Assembly: GCA_022823605.1 (NCBI GenBank) | Contig: JAJEHS010000006.1 | Span: 248,001-312,000 of the forward strand | From: Paracoccaceae bacterium | GTDB lineage: Bacteria > Pseudomonadota > Alphaproteobacteria > Rhodobacterales > Rhodobacteraceae | Reading direction: 5' to 3' | Length of the DNA stretch: 64,000 bases | Part shown: piece after piece, positions 52,167 through 61,714 of the stretch | Layout of the letters: each line of letters opens with the position of its first letter | How positions within the stretch are numbered: position 1 is the first letter of the stretch | The notes under the pieces: generated by a model | The model's input: only the letters and a program-made list of their open reading frames with translations | Told to the model about the DNA's origin: nothing | Database searches by the model: none | Position numbers and translations under genes: made by a program

Positions 52167-53252
52167 ATGGGAGCCTACATCCTTCGAAGGTTGGCCTTGG
52201 TCATACCTACCCTTCTGGGTATCATGATTATCAATTTTACCTTGGTGCAATTCGTGCCGGGAGGTCCAATTGAACAAATCCTGGCCCAGATGGAAGGTGA
52301 AGGAGATGTTTTCGCCAATTTTGCCGGTACCGGCAATGAAATTGCCAATGAACGATTGGGTTCAGATGACAAATATCTTGGTGCTACCGGCCTTCCTGAG
52401 GAATTTCTAAAGGAGCTGGAAATTCAGTTCGGATTTGACAAACCTCCCTTGGAACGGTTTCTGAACATGATGTGGGACTATCTGAGGCTGGATTTTGGTG
52501 AAAGCTATTTCCGGTCCATCAGTGTCATTGAACTTGTTTTGGAAAAAATGCCGGTTTCAATTTCATTGGGTTTATGGTCAACCTTGCTGGCCTATTGGAT
52601 TTCCATTCCCTTGGGTGTCAGAAAAGCAGTAAGGGATGGTAGCAAGTTTGACACCTGGACCTCAGGAGCAGTCATCGTAGGCTATGCCATTCCGGGTTTC
52701 CTTTTTGCCATCCTGCTCTTGGTACTCTTCGCCGGTGGTTCCTATTTCAAGATTTTTCCCCTCCGGGGACTGGTCTCCGACAATTTTGCCGACCTGTCGC
52801 TAATTGGCAAGATCATTGATTATTTCTGGCATATTTTCCTCCCCGTGGTTGCCTCAACCATTTCCGCATTTGCTACACTTACCCTATTGACCAAGAACAC
52901 CTTCCTTGAGGAGATCAACAAGCAATATGTCATGACTGCCCGGGCCAAGGGATTAACCGAAAGAAGGGTACTTTACGGCCATATCTTCCGCAATGCAATG
53001 CTGGTAGTCATTTCAGGATTTCCGGCCATCTTCGTTGCTGTTTTCTTCAGTGGCTCACTCATTATTGAAACCATCTTCTCACTTGACGGTTTGGGTAGAT
53101 TGGGTTTTGAGGCCGCCGTTGCGAGAGATTATCCTGTAATTTTCGGCACCCTGTTCGTGTTTGGTCTGCTGGGATTGATCGTGGGTATCATCTCCGATCT
53201 AACCTATGTCTGGATTGATCCCCGCATAGATTTTGAATCTAGGGAAAAATGA
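52167..53252 (+). CDS. yejB: ABC transporter permease YejB
   Basis: The first membrane subunit of the Yej importer, 361 residues with six helices. Seen: AYILRRLALVIPTLLGIMII at the N-terminus, NFTLVQFVPGGPIEQILAQM next to it, a long periplasmic insertion (residues 50-85), and the EAA loop VMTARAKGLTERRVLYGHIF near 252, with SLIIETIFSLDGLGRLGFEA after it. It overlaps yejE by 4 bases (ATGA). The inserted loop rich in Gly and acidic residues is typical of YejB rather than OppB. Confidence 0.94.
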   Translation: MGAYILRRLALVIPTLLGIMIINFTLVQFVPGGPIEQILAQMEGEGDVFANFAGTGNEIANERLGSDDKYLGATGLPEEFLKELEIQFGFDKPPLERFLNMMWDYLRLDFGESYFRSISVIELVLEKMPVSISLGLWSTLLAYWISIPLGVRKAVRDGSKFDTWTSGAVIVGYAIPGFLFAILLLVLFAGGSYFKIFPLRGLVSDNFADLSLIGKIIDYFWHIFLPVVASTISAFATLTLLTKNTFLEEINKQYVMTARAKGLTERRVLYGHIFRNAMLVVISGFPAIFVAVFFSGSLIIETIFSLDGLGRLGFEAAVARDYPVIFGTLFVFGLLGLIVGIISDLTYVWIDPRIDFESREK

Positions 53253-54358
53253 TTACTCTATCTCCAATCAATCGACGAAGGCTAAAGAACTTCAGTTCCA
53301 ACCGTAGAGCGGTTTGGTCCTTGCGTATCTTCATGGTGCTTTTTGTCATTTCCCTATTCTCTGAATTCATCGCCAACGAAAAACCCATTCTGATAAATTA
53401 TCGTGGTGATCTGTATTTTCCCATCCTATCATTTCACTCCGAGAAAGATTTTGGAGGCGAATATCTCACTGAAGCTGTCTACCGAGACATCGAGGTTCAA
53501 TGCCTCATCGAAACCGGTGGTATCCTTGATTGTGTCTATGAGCCGGAAGACATTTTGGAAGATGCCCAAGATGGAATAGTCGATGGGGAAGAAATCTCAA
53601 GTGGTTGGATGATATGGCCTCTCATTCCCTTTTCCTATGATACCGTTGATGATTTGGGAAAACCTGCACCATCAGCACCCGATTCCGAACATTGGCTGGG
53701 TACCGATGATACCGCAAGGGATGTCCTGGCTAGGGTAATCTATGGTTTTCGACTGTCCATACTCTTTACGGGTGTTGTTACCCTCCTTACATCCGTCATT
53801 GGAATAGCTGCGGGTGCTGTTCAGGGGTATTTTGGTGGTTTGATTGACTTGTTCTTCCAGCGGGTTATTGAACTGTGGGGGTCTACACCGTCTCTTTATA
53901 TCATCATTATTGTAGCAGCGATTTGGCAAATGAACTTCTGGCTGTTGGTATTCTTGATGACCCTATTTGGCTGGACCAGCTTAGTCGGCGTGGTAAGGGC
54001 TGAAAGCTTCAGGGCACGCAATTTTGAATATGTCCGGGCAGCCAAGGCCATGGGAGTTTCCAATACAGTTATCATGTTCAGGCATTTGTTGCCCAATGCC
54101 ATGGTTGCTTCAGTAACACTTATGCCTTTTATCATTACCGGAACAATCGGTTCACTGGCTGCCTTGGATTTTCTTGGCTTTGGCTTGCCCTCCTCGGCCC
54201 CTTCCCTTGGACAACTGACACTTCAGGCCAAGCAAAACCTTCAGGCACCCTGGTTGGGATTCACGGCTTTCTTTACCTTTGCCATAATGTTGTCACTTCT
54301 CGTATTCATTTTTGAAGGAGTACGTGATGCGTTTGATCCTAGGAAAACCTTCTCGTGA
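53249..54358 (+). CDS. yejE: ABC transporter permease YejE
   Basis: The second membrane subunit, 369 residues. Seen: SNRRAVWSLRIFMVLFVISL near residue 17 (first helix), a large periplasmic loop (residues 45-145) with PIFPLSFHSEKDFGG-like YejE features, HWLGTDDTARDVLARVIYGF near 150, and the EAA loop YVRAAKAMGVSNTVIMFRHL near 260. Its ATG overlaps yejB and its stop overlaps the yejF GTG, so the three genes are translationally linked. Confidence 0.93.
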   Translation: MITLSPINRRRLKNFSSNRRAVWSLRIFMVLFVISLFSEFIANEKPILINYRGDLYFPILSFHSEKDFGGEYLTEAVYRDIEVQCLIETGGILDCVYEPEDILEDAQDGIVDGEEISSGWMIWPLIPFSYDTVDDLGKPAPSAPDSEHWLGTDDTARDVLARVIYGFRLSILFTGVVTLLTSVIGIAAGAVQGYFGGLIDLFFQRVIELWGSTPSLYIIIIVAAIWQMNFWLLVFLMTLFGWTSLVGVVRAESFRARNFEYVRAAKAMGVSNTVIMFRHLLPNAMVASVTLMPFIITGTIGSLAALDFLGFGLPSSAPSLGQLTLQAKQNLQAPWLGFTAFFTFAIMLSLLVFIFEGVRDAFDPRKTFS

Positions 54359-55944
54359 GCCAGAACCTGCTAGAAACAAACGACCTCTCCATAACCTTTA
54401 CCCAGGAGGGACGTACGATTGAGGCCGTCAAGAAGGTATCACTGAGTGTTGACAAGGGGGAAACCGTAGCCATTGTTGGCGAATCGGGTTCCGGGAAATC
54501 GGTAACAGCCCTATCTACCGTGGGTTTGCTGCCTGGGAATGCCCAAATTACGGGTTCGGTCAAATTTAAGGGGCAGGAACTTGTTGATGTCGATCTGAAG
54601 ACCCTACAGCAGATCAGGGGTAATGAGATCAGTTTCATTTTTCAGGAGCCGATGTCTTCCCTCAACCCTTTGCATACCTTGGAAAAACAGGTTGGAGAAA
54701 GCTTGAGAATTCACCAAAATCTGGTTGGAGGACAAGCCAGAAAGAAGATTTTGGAACTTCTGGAAAAAACCGGGATTGACAATCCGGAATCAAGGTTGAA
54801 ATGCCATCCCCACCTGTTTTCGGGTGGTCAAAGGCAAAGAATCATGATTGCCATGGCCCTTGCCAACAATCCTTCACTCCTGATTGCTGATGAACCTACC
54901 ACAGCTTTGGATGTAACCATTCAGGCCCAAATATTGAAGCTGCTTACCGACCTCAAGGAATCAGAGGGCATGGGGTTGTTATTCATTACCCATGATCTCA
55001 ATATCGTAAGAAACATTGCCGACAGGGTTCTCGTGATGAAGGACGGTAGTATTGTGGAGAATGGTAATAAAAAGAAGGTTTTCGAGACACCCGAACATCC
55101 CTATACCAAGGCCCTACTCGCAGCCGAACCCTCTGGTTCACCCGATGCCATAGTCAAGGAGCGCAACCCGATATTGATGGTCAATAAACTCAAGGTCTGG
55201 TTTCCGATCAAGCGTGGTGTTCTCCGACGAACAGTTGGACATGTCAAGGCAGTAAATACCGCAGACTTTCAAATCGAACGTGGGGAAACACTTGGCATTG
55301 TGGGTGAATCAGGATCGGGAAAAACGACCATAGCACTTGCGATTCTCAAACTCGTTACCTCGGAAGGTTCTATATCAATCAATGGAAATCAAATTGGCAA
55401 CTTGTCAAGTGCCAATGTACGCCGGTTTCGAAGAAACATGCAGATCGTATTTCAGGATCCGTACGGTTCACTTTCCCCGAGGATGACTGTTGGACAAATT
55501 GTGTCGGAAGGGCTGAGGATACATAGGTCCCTGTCCAAGGACGAAATAAACGAATTGGCCTCCAAAATCCTTGTCGAGGTCGGTCTTGAACCAGAAATGA
55601 TGGGAAGATATCCCCATGAATTCTCAGGCGGTCAACGGCAAAGGATTGCCATAGCAAGAGCAATGATCCTCAGCCCTGAATTGCTTATTCTTGATGAGCC
55701 CACATCAGCCCTTGACCGAACGGTCCAATCGCAAATTGTCGATTTGTTACTAAAAATCCAGCGAGAGAAAAACCTATCCTATATATTCATTAGTCATGAT
55801 TTGCGGGTCGTAAAATCACTTTCCCACAAGATAATTGTCATGCAAGGTGGTGACATTGTCGAAAGTGGTTCAACCGAGGAAATTTTTCAAAACCCCAAAA
55901 CGGATTATACCAAATCACTCATGGCTGCCGCCTATTTGAATTAG
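54355..55944 (+). CDS. yejF: ABC transporter ATP-binding protein YejF (two ATPase domains)
   Basis: A 529-residue fused double ATPase that energises YejB/E. The first domain has Walker A GESGSGKSV near residue 38, signature SGGQRQRIMIAMA near 157 and Walker B LLIADEPTTALD. The second has GESGSGKTT near 319, SGGQRQRIAIARA near 424 and LLILDEPTSALD. GTG start at 54355 overlapping yejE. It is convergent with the D,D-carboxypeptidase gene 19 bases downstream. Confidence 0.95.
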   Translation: MSQNLLETNDLSITFTQEGRTIEAVKKVSLSVDKGETVAIVGESGSGKSVTALSTVGLLPGNAQITGSVKFKGQELVDVDLKTLQQIRGNEISFIFQEPMSSLNPLHTLEKQVGESLRIHQNLVGGQARKKILELLEKTGIDNPESRLKCHPHLFSGGQRQRIMIAMALANNPSLLIADEPTTALDVTIQAQILKLLTDLKESEGMGLLFITHDLNIVRNIADRVLVMKDGSIVENGNKKKVFETPEHPYTKALLAAEPSGSPDAIVKERNPILMVNKLKVWFPIKRGVLRRTVGHVKAVNTADFQIERGETLGIVGESGSGKTTIALAILKLVTSEGSISINGNQIGNLSSANVRRFRRNMQIVFQDPYGSLSPRMTVGQIVSEGLRIHRSLSKDEINELASKILVEVGLEPEMMGRYPHEFSGGQRQRIAIARAMILSPELLILDEPTSALDRTVQSQIVDLLLKIQREKNLSYIFISHDLRVVKSLSHKIIVMQGGDIVESGSTEEIFQNPKTDYTKSLMAAAYLN

Positions 55945-55963
55945 AGCGGGATTACCCAACCAG

Positions 55964-57334
55964 CTATCTGATATAGATCACCTGACATTCGGACTTGCGT
56001 CGGGTGAGTATACGGCATACTTTCTCAGCCGATTTTTCATCCATCCCGATGTACTTCAATACAATACCACGACCATCATCAATCAGAATTTTCTTGGCCG
56101 AAAACAACTCCGAAGGCACCATGAACTCCAATCTTCTGGCATTGCTGTTGGCAAGGCTTTTTGAATAATAGGTTCCGAGAACCACACCGGAATTCTTGGA
56201 CACGATATTTGTACCTTTTAGCAAGGTAAGCCCTCTGGGTCTCGGCAAGGGTGAGAAACTGTCCCATTCTTGCCCATCAATCATCAATGGGTCGGATGCT
56301 CCTCCCAATTCGATGATTTCTGACTGGTTTGAATCATCAAGACCTGCATAATCCACTTCTACAGATTCCACCTTTTCTTGCATGTCACCCATTTCAACCA
56401 AAACCCCTGGCCTGAGTGTCGGAGAGGATAACTCGGCCAAAACCTTTCCGTTAAGGGTATACTTGCCATAGGGAGGAACTTTGGGTTTGACCAGCCTGAC
56501 ATTGGCTTTGGCCCTGGAGAATCCCAAATCCATCAATTTGGCGACCTGTGCATTTCTGGTGGTGGTTGATTTGCCGCCAAATACCGTTGTAATTATGCGA
56601 ACATTACCGCGCTTTGCAGATGCTACCAAATTGAAACCGGCAGCTTGGGTATAGCCTGTTTTTATACCGTCAGCACCACTGTAATTTGTCAGGAATCTCC
56701 GGTTTGTATTGTAAACGGTTTGGCCACCAACATTGGTGTATTTCCTTGAAAAGAGATTATAATAGTCGGGATAATCATAAACCATGTGACGACCGAGAAT
56801 GGTCATATCCCTTGCTGTGGAGTAATGCCCCTTTTGGGTCAATCCATTGGCATTTTTGAAATGGGTATTATTCATACCCATTTGCTTTGCTGTGTTGTTC
56901 ATTCGTCTCGCGAATTCTTCCAGACTACCCTCAATGGCTTCGGCAAGGGCTGTTGAGGCATCATTGGCCGATCTTACAGCAGCTCCCCTGATTAGGTATC
57001 TCAACCGAACCCTTGATCCGGCACGCAGGTAAAGTTTTGACGGGGGTTCAGCTGCAGCCCTTTTGGAAATCAGTACCCTTGTATCCAAGGAAATCTCACC
57101 ATTCTCAACTGCCTCGAATACAACATAAAGGGTCATCATTTTGGTCAAGGATGCAGGATGAAGTATCCTGTCAGCGCTTCTTGAATGCAGTATTTCCCCA
57201 TTCCTTGCGTCCATTACAACCGCGGCATATGGTGCCGCCTTGGCTTCGCCATGAATAGAACACGCAATTATAATTGTTGCCAAAACAGTTATAAATTGTG
57301 CGCAAAATTTTGATGTAACGATTTTAGTAATCAC
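55964..57334 (-). CDS. D-alanyl-D-alanine carboxypeptidase with C-terminal SPOR-like domain
   Basis: A low-molecular-weight penicillin-binding protein that trims peptidoglycan stem peptides in the periplasm. 456 residues with a signal segment (about 8-33). Seen: the SxxK motif in HPASLTKMM (Ser62, Lys65), SAN (122-124) and KTG (225-227), the full active-site set. Instead of the usual PBP5 C-terminal anchor helix it ends in a domain of about 75 residues (VLGTYYSKSLANSNARRLEF onwards) that resembles SPOR, which binds denuded glycan at division sites. Start is a GTG. This domain layout is common in alphaproteobacteria. Confidence 0.92.
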   Translation of the reverse strand: MITKIVTSKFCAQFITVLATIIIACSIHGEAKAAPYAAVVMDARNGEILHSRSADRILHPASLTKMMTLYVVFEAVENGEISLDTRVLISKRAAAEPPSKLYLRAGSRVRLRYLIRGAAVRSANDASTALAEAIEGSLEEFARRMNNTAKQMGMNNTHFKNANGLTQKGHYSTARDMTILGRHMVYDYPDYYNLFSRKYTNVGGQTVYNTNRRFLTNYSGADGIKTGYTQAAGFNLVASAKRGNVRIITTVFGGKSTTTRNAQVAKLMDLGFSRAKANVRLVKPKVPPYGKYTLNGKVLAELSSPTLRPGVLVEMGDMQEKVESVEVDYAGLDDSNQSEIIELGGASDPLMIDGQEWDSFSPLPRPRGLTLLKGTNIVSKNSGVVLGTYYSKSLANSNARRLEFMVPSELFSAKKILIDDGRGIVLKYIGMDEKSAEKVCRILTRRKSECQVIYIR

Positions 57335-57434
57335 TTGCCTGTACTTAATTTCAAAGCCACAATATTGATTTTATTTTGTGACCAATAATCCCAAAGGTCT
57401 CTATATCATTTTACTTTGTAATCTTCAAGACCGT

Positions 57435-58136
57435 TTAAGCAGAATTTATTTTTGACAATACATTTTGTAGTTGTACCAATTCCGAGATTTCAAAATATCT
57501 GTTTGAATCCACCGGTTTTCTGGCTTCATTTTCGTATTCCCAGTTTGGCTCATTGCAGACCAAGACTCCCCAACAACCCACCTTCATGGACGGGAGAATA
57601 TCCGAGCGAATGGAATTGCCAACCATAACACAAGAGGAACAATCGATTTCGTGCCGATCAAAAATCGATCTGTAATTTTCGGGTGTTTTCTTACTGACTA
57701 TTTCAATTTGATCAAACAGATTGCCTAGACCTGATTGTGCTATTTTCCTTTCCTGATCGAATAAATCTCCCATTGTAATCATTATCAGGGTATAATCGTT
57801 GCTTAATTTTTCGACTAAATTCCTGACCCCAGGATAAAGTACCAGGGGATATCTTTGCAGTTCCCTGCCCAAATCAAGAATTTGTGAAATTATTCTGGTC
57901 GGTACCCTTCCCTGAGTGACTTCAATAGCAGTTTCAATCATGGAAAGAGTAAAACTCTTCACTCCAAAACCATGGTAAGCAATGTTTTTCTTTTCGACCT
58001 TGAGTAAATGTGCACTCAGGTCAGATGACGTGGAATATTCTTCCAAAAGGCTTTTGAAGGTATCCTCAGTTGTATTGAAATGTTTGTTATTTGACCAAAG
58101 AGTATCATCTGCATCAAACGCTATTGTCGAAATCAT
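57435..58136 (-). CDS. HAD-superfamily hydrolase (phosphatase-like)
   Basis: A 233-residue haloacid dehalogenase-type hydrolase. Seen: motif I FDADDTLWSN (nucleophile Asp8, acid/base Asp10), motif II IMITMGD near 118, motif III SKKTPENY near 148 and motif IV GNSIRSDILP near 173. The helical cap between motifs I and II marks subfamily I. Likely a phosphatase for a small metabolite, but the substrate is unknown. It is divergent from clpS with an 81-base spacer. Confidence 0.9.
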   Translation of the reverse strand: MISTIAFDADDTLWSNNKHFNTTEDTFKSLLEEYSTSSDLSAHLLKVEKKNIAYHGFGVKSFTLSMIETAIEVTQGRVPTRIISQILDLGRELQRYPLVLYPGVRNLVEKLSNDYTLIMITMGDLFDQERKIAQSGLGNLFDQIEIVSKKTPENYRSIFDRHEIDCSSCVMVGNSIRSDILPSMKVGCWGVLVCNEPNWEYENEARKPVDSNRYFEISELVQLQNVLSKINSA

Positions 58137-58217
58137 CTTTGTCTACTTGCTAATTTATGGTAATCGAATAGTAGTCGAATTGATAAAGAAAAGAGTAAAA
58201 GATTGAAAGCAATTATC

Positions 58218-58556
58218 ATGGTTGGTTCTGCTGAAAATGAGCAAGCCAAGCCAAATGATGACATCACTGCTGTATTGGTTCCGGAGCATAAGGAGGAAAT
58301 CGAGAAACCTCCAATGTACAAGGTCCTTCTCTTGAATGATGATTACACGCCGATGGAATTTGTTGTTGCGGTATTACAGGCAGTTTTTGCCTTTTCTCCC
58401 GAAAAAGCATTCGACCTAATGTTAACCGTTCATAACAAAGGCGTGGGAGTAGCAGGGGTTTTCATACATGAAATTGCAGAAACCAAGGCCAATCAGGTAC
58501 TGAGACTTGCCCAGGAGCATGGTCATCCCCTGATGTGTACAATCGAAAAAGAATAA
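58218..58556 (+). CDS. clpS: ATP-dependent Clp protease adaptor ClpS
   Basis: An adaptor that delivers N-degron substrates to ClpAP. 112 residues. Seen: a flexible N-tail, then MYKVLLLNDDYTPMEFVVAV near 34 (Asn-Asp-Asp substrate pocket), MLTVHNKGVGVAGVF near 73 and the C-terminal GHPLMCTIEKE. ATG 58218 is taken as start, though a TTG five codons earlier is in frame. ClpA does not follow here; trcR converges from the right. Confidence 0.95.
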   Translation: MVGSAENEQAKPNDDITAVLVPEHKEEIEKPPMYKVLLLNDDYTPMEFVVAVLQAVFAFSPEKAFDLMLTVHNKGVGVAGVFIHEIAETKANQVLRLAQEHGHPLMCTIEKE

Positions 58557-58637
58557 ACACGGTCCGATTTCATACTGGAATAAAGAATTATCAGGACTGA
58601 TTTTTAAACAATCACCAATAACTAACGATTGATAACA

Positions 58638-59246
58638 CTAATTTACCGGGTCCAAATCCTTTAGGTTGTCCTTGATTGAACTCAGAAATTTGTCTTGGTG
58701 TGGCTGCTGTACTTCGGATTCCTTTTTTTGCTTTGCTTGCGCCTTCAGGATAGCCTCATCCAAACTCATTTGCTTGCATAATCCAAGGGCAACCGGATCA
58801 ATAGGCTGGATATTGCTGATATTCCAATGTGTTCGATTCCTGATTGCCTCAATCGTCGTTTTTGTCGTGCCGATGAGTTTGCAAATCTGACTATCAGCTA
58901 TTTCTGGATGATTCTTGATCAACCAGAGGATTGCACGTGGTCGGTCCTGCCTTTTGGCAACGGGTGTATATCTGGTACCTGTTCTTTTCTTTTCATCCTT
59001 GACCATAGGCGGAATCTTCAATTGAAGTTCATAATTGGGGTCCGCTTCCCCCTTCTCGATTTCAGATTTGTCGACTTGGTTGCCTGCTATGGGGTCAATG
59101 CCCAAAATTCCCACTGCAACATCTTCGTTGGCAATCCCTTCAATTTCCAACAAATGCATACCGCAGAATTTCGCTATCTGGTCAAAAGTCAGTGATGTGT
59201 TATCAACCAACCATACGGCAGTTGCCTTAGCCATTATAGGTTTCAT
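58638..59246 (-). CDS. trcR: Cell-cycle regulator of the DUF1013/TrcR family
   Basis: A 202-residue protein of a family restricted to Alphaproteobacteria, reported as a cell-cycle transcription regulator (TrcR). Seen: MAKATAVWLVDNTSLTFDQI at the start, FCGMHLLEIEGIANEDVAVG near 28, DPNYELQLKIP near 69, YTPVAKRQDRPRAILWLIKN near 93 and LIGTTKTTIEAIRNRTHWN near 124, two HTH-like segments. A second ATG four codons in is an alternative start. Its presence is the best single lineage marker in this window. Confidence 0.92.
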   Translation of the reverse strand: MKPIMAKATAVWLVDNTSLTFDQIAKFCGMHLLEIEGIANEDVAVGILGIDPIAGNQVDKSEIEKGEADPNYELQLKIPPMVKDEKKRTGTRYTPVAKRQDRPRAILWLIKNHPEIADSQICKLIGTTKTTIEAIRNRTHWNISNIQPIDPVALGLCKQMSLDEAILKAQAKQKKESEVQQPHQDKFLSSIKDNLKDLDPVN

Positions 59247-59346
59247 TACATTTCCATTAATTCAATAGTCCAGATCTGCAAGCCACAGGCCCACTACTCT
59301 TACATTCTGGAATTGGCATTTTTCAAAATAGTAGGTTCTTACTTAT

Positions 59347-60336
59347 TTAGATTTCCAATACTATTTTTCCAATATGCTTGGAGGATTCCATTTTCTTATG
59401 AGCTTCAACGACCTCATCAAGTTTAAAAGTCGAATCCATAATGGGTTTTATCCGACCTGTTTCCAAATAAGGAAATACCTTTTCCATAAGGTCTTCAGCA
59501 ATTCTTGCCTTGGCCAAATCTGATTGGGGACGAAGAGTACTGCCGGTAATGGTCAATCTTCTTACCATCAACTGGGCAAAGTTCAATTCAATTTTGGGGC
59601 CCTGCAAAAAAGCAATCTGAACTAGTCTTCCATCATCAGCCAGGATTTTTACATTTTTGGGAAGATAATCTCCACCCACCATATCCAAAATCAGATCAAC
59701 TCCCTTTCTACCGGTAATATCCCTGATTTCTTCTACGAAATCCTGGTTTTTATAGTTGATGACCAATTCAGCCCCAAGTTCCTTGCAAACCCCTGCTTTT
59801 TCAGCTGAGCCCACTGTGGTAAATACTCTGGCTCCAAACAATTCAGCCAATTGAATTGCAGTGGTACCTATCCCGGAACTGCCACCATGAATCAGGATTG
59901 TTTCACCCGCCTTGAGACCTCCCCGCATAAAAACATTACTCCAGACGGTAAAGTAGGTTTCGCAAATAGCTGCTGCAGTATTGAAATCCATACCCACAGG
60001 TACAGGCAATGCATGGTTCTCATGTGTCAGGGAATATTCAGCATAACCACCTCCGGGAAGAAGGGCACAAACCTCATCGCCAATTTTCCATCTAGTGACT
60101 CTTTCTCCAACTGCCACTATGGTTCCGGCACTTTCCAAACCAGGGAGATCGCTTGCCTCCTTTGGAGGATTATAAGAACCCGATCTCTGCAAAATATCCG
60201 GCCTGTTTACACCAGCACTTGCATTTTGAATCAGTATCTGATTACCCTCCGGGGTAGGGATTTCCCTTTGGTTGAGTTTTAATACTTCAGGTCCACCAAA
60301 ACTGGAGATCTCCACCACACGCATGGTTTTTGCCAT
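59347..60336 (-). CDS. NAD(P)H quinone oxidoreductase / zinc-free alcohol dehydrogenase-like (QOR)
   Basis: A 329-residue member of the medium-chain dehydrogenase/reductase family, quinone oxidoreductase branch. Seen: an N-terminal GroES-like fold with NASAGVNRPDILQRSGSYNP near 37 and LPGLESAGTIVAVGE near 64; NADPH-binding GGSSGIGTTAIQLAELFGA near 149; and LDMVGGDYLPKNVKIL near 217. It lacks the zinc-binding cysteines of true alcohol dehydrogenases. Its start overlaps the coq9 stop by one base, which suggests a link to quinone metabolism. Confidence 0.92.
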   Translation of the reverse strand: MAKTMRVVEISSFGGPEVLKLNQREIPTPEGNQILIQNASAGVNRPDILQRSGSYNPPKEASDLPGLESAGTIVAVGERVTRWKIGDEVCALLPGGGYAEYSLTHENHALPVPVGMDFNTAAAICETYFTVWSNVFMRGGLKAGETILIHGGSSGIGTTAIQLAELFGARVFTTVGSAEKAGVCKELGAELVINYKNQDFVEEIRDITGRKGVDLILDMVGGDYLPKNVKILADDGRLVQIAFLQGPKIELNFAQLMVRRLTITGSTLRPQSDLAKARIAEDLMEKVFPYLETGRIKPIMDSTFKLDEVVEAHKKMESSKHIGKIVLEI

Positions 60337-61043
60337 TAATTGTTTTCCTCATTCGGCATCCAACCTGGATATCTGCTCTTGTCAATCCCTCCTCTTGTAT
60401 TTCGTATCGGCAGTTTTTCAAGGGTTCTGAATAGAGGTTTGAAGATGGGATTTCCCTTTGCATGGGATTTTATCTTTTCAAATTCCATTACATCATTGAT
60501 CCTGCGGTGAATAAATTCCCTCGTGTCAATGCAACCCTCACTTCGATCACCGATAAAGAACAAAAAAGTTGATGAAATTATTCCTGAAAGAATCATTCGC
60601 TTGGTGTACCAGTTGTAGTCTTCAGAATCATCATCCATAAATGTCCAAATCTTGTCTGCCGTAGCCCAAACCAATTTGGTACCTGGAAGCATATTTACGG
60701 GAAGCAAAAAGGTCGCCATAAGTTTTCTAATCAATATTTGATGAGATTCAACAACAGTAACCCTTAACCAGATTGCTTCGGCAATTTTTTCACTGTATCT
60801 CATTTTATAAAGATCAATTTCGGCAAGAGCCTCCAACATTTTCTTGTCACCATATTCATGGAAATAAATTGGTAAATCCGCTTCTCCCTTGGGGAAAAGT
60901 CGATAACCGGTTTCCAAATCCAGGTTGGCATCTTCCAGAGCCGACTCGAAGGTAGCCTTGGTCCAACCATCAAAAGGCACATGTTGCAAGGCATGTTCCA
61001 GCACTTTATCCTTGATTGCTTCATCTTCCAAATTATCGCTCAT
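60336..61043 (-). CDS. coq9: Ubiquinone biosynthesis protein COQ9
   Basis: A lipid-binding accessory of the coenzyme Q synthesis complex, found in alphaproteobacteria and mitochondria. 235 residues from ATG 61043, which has GGAAGGAAG just upstream (the longer frame from 61085 lacks support). Seen: LEHALQHVPFDGWTKATFES near 15; RYSEKIAEAIWLRV in the middle; and a C-terminal COQ9 domain with KLVWATADKIWTFMDDDSED and YNWYTKRMILSGIISSTFLF, the conserved core. It precedes the quinone oxidoreductase gene in an operon. Confidence 0.93.
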   Translation of the reverse strand: MSDNLEDEAIKDKVLEHALQHVPFDGWTKATFESALEDANLDLETGYRLFPKGEADLPIYFHEYGDKKMLEALAEIDLYKMRYSEKIAEAIWLRVTVVESHQILIRKLMATFLLPVNMLPGTKLVWATADKIWTFMDDDSEDYNWYTKRMILSGIISSTFLFFIGDRSEGCIDTREFIHRRINDVMEFEKIKSHAKGNPIFKPLFRTLEKLPIRNTRGGIDKSRYPGWMPNEENN

Positions 61044-61254
61044 TTTCTTCCTTCCATTTATTGTACTTTTTTCAAAACGTCCCAATCACAACAGTTTTGC
61101 TTCCAATTAAATTGTTTTACCTACAGGTTCTTTAAAATTAATAAAATGGATTTATTTAAACATTGAAGCAAATCCCTTACCTGATTTACTGAACAATATA
61201 AGGGATAAATGCTACATTACTATTTTTTTCTTGTTTGAAAGGTGGCTTGATTTT

Positions 61255-61461
61255 ATGCAAGTAATAGTTCGTGACAATAATGTTGAACAGGCGATTAGAG
61301 TTCTGAAAAAGAAACTTCAAAGAGAAGGTGTTTTTAGGGAGATGAAACTTCGTCAACATTATGAAAAACCTTCCCAAAAAAAAGCACGAGAAAAATCAGA
61401 GGCGATTAGAAGATCACGTAAGTTGGCCCGTAAGCGAGCCATGATGGAAGGCAATCTCTAA
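61255..61461 (+). CDS. rpsU: 30S ribosomal protein S21
   Basis: A 68-residue, strongly basic small-subunit protein. Seen: [20 protein letters not shown] and [20 protein letters not shown], then a Lys/Arg-rich tail. ATG 61255 gives the family start. It is divergent from coq9 and has no close downstream partner; the next gene begins 253 bases on. Confidence 0.96.
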   Translation: MQVIVRDNNVEQAIRVLKKKLQREGVFREMKLRQHYEKPSQKKAREKSEAIRRSRKLARKRAMMEGNL

Positions 61462-61714
61462 AATTTTTTCTCAATCTCTCCTTCGGATTGAACATCATCT
61501 ACATTCTAACTACAACCCCGTGAATAATACCATTTGTGTTTTGTTCACTTTTTCCGATTGTCACGAATTATCCACAATATAATTATCATCAAATTCATTG
61601 ATTTTAATGACCCAAATGTGGAAGAGTTACAGACCACCAAACTGTTTGAATTCATATCACTAATCACTGACTATGATATGAATATGTGGTTTAAGACGAT
61701 TTAGGATACCAAGA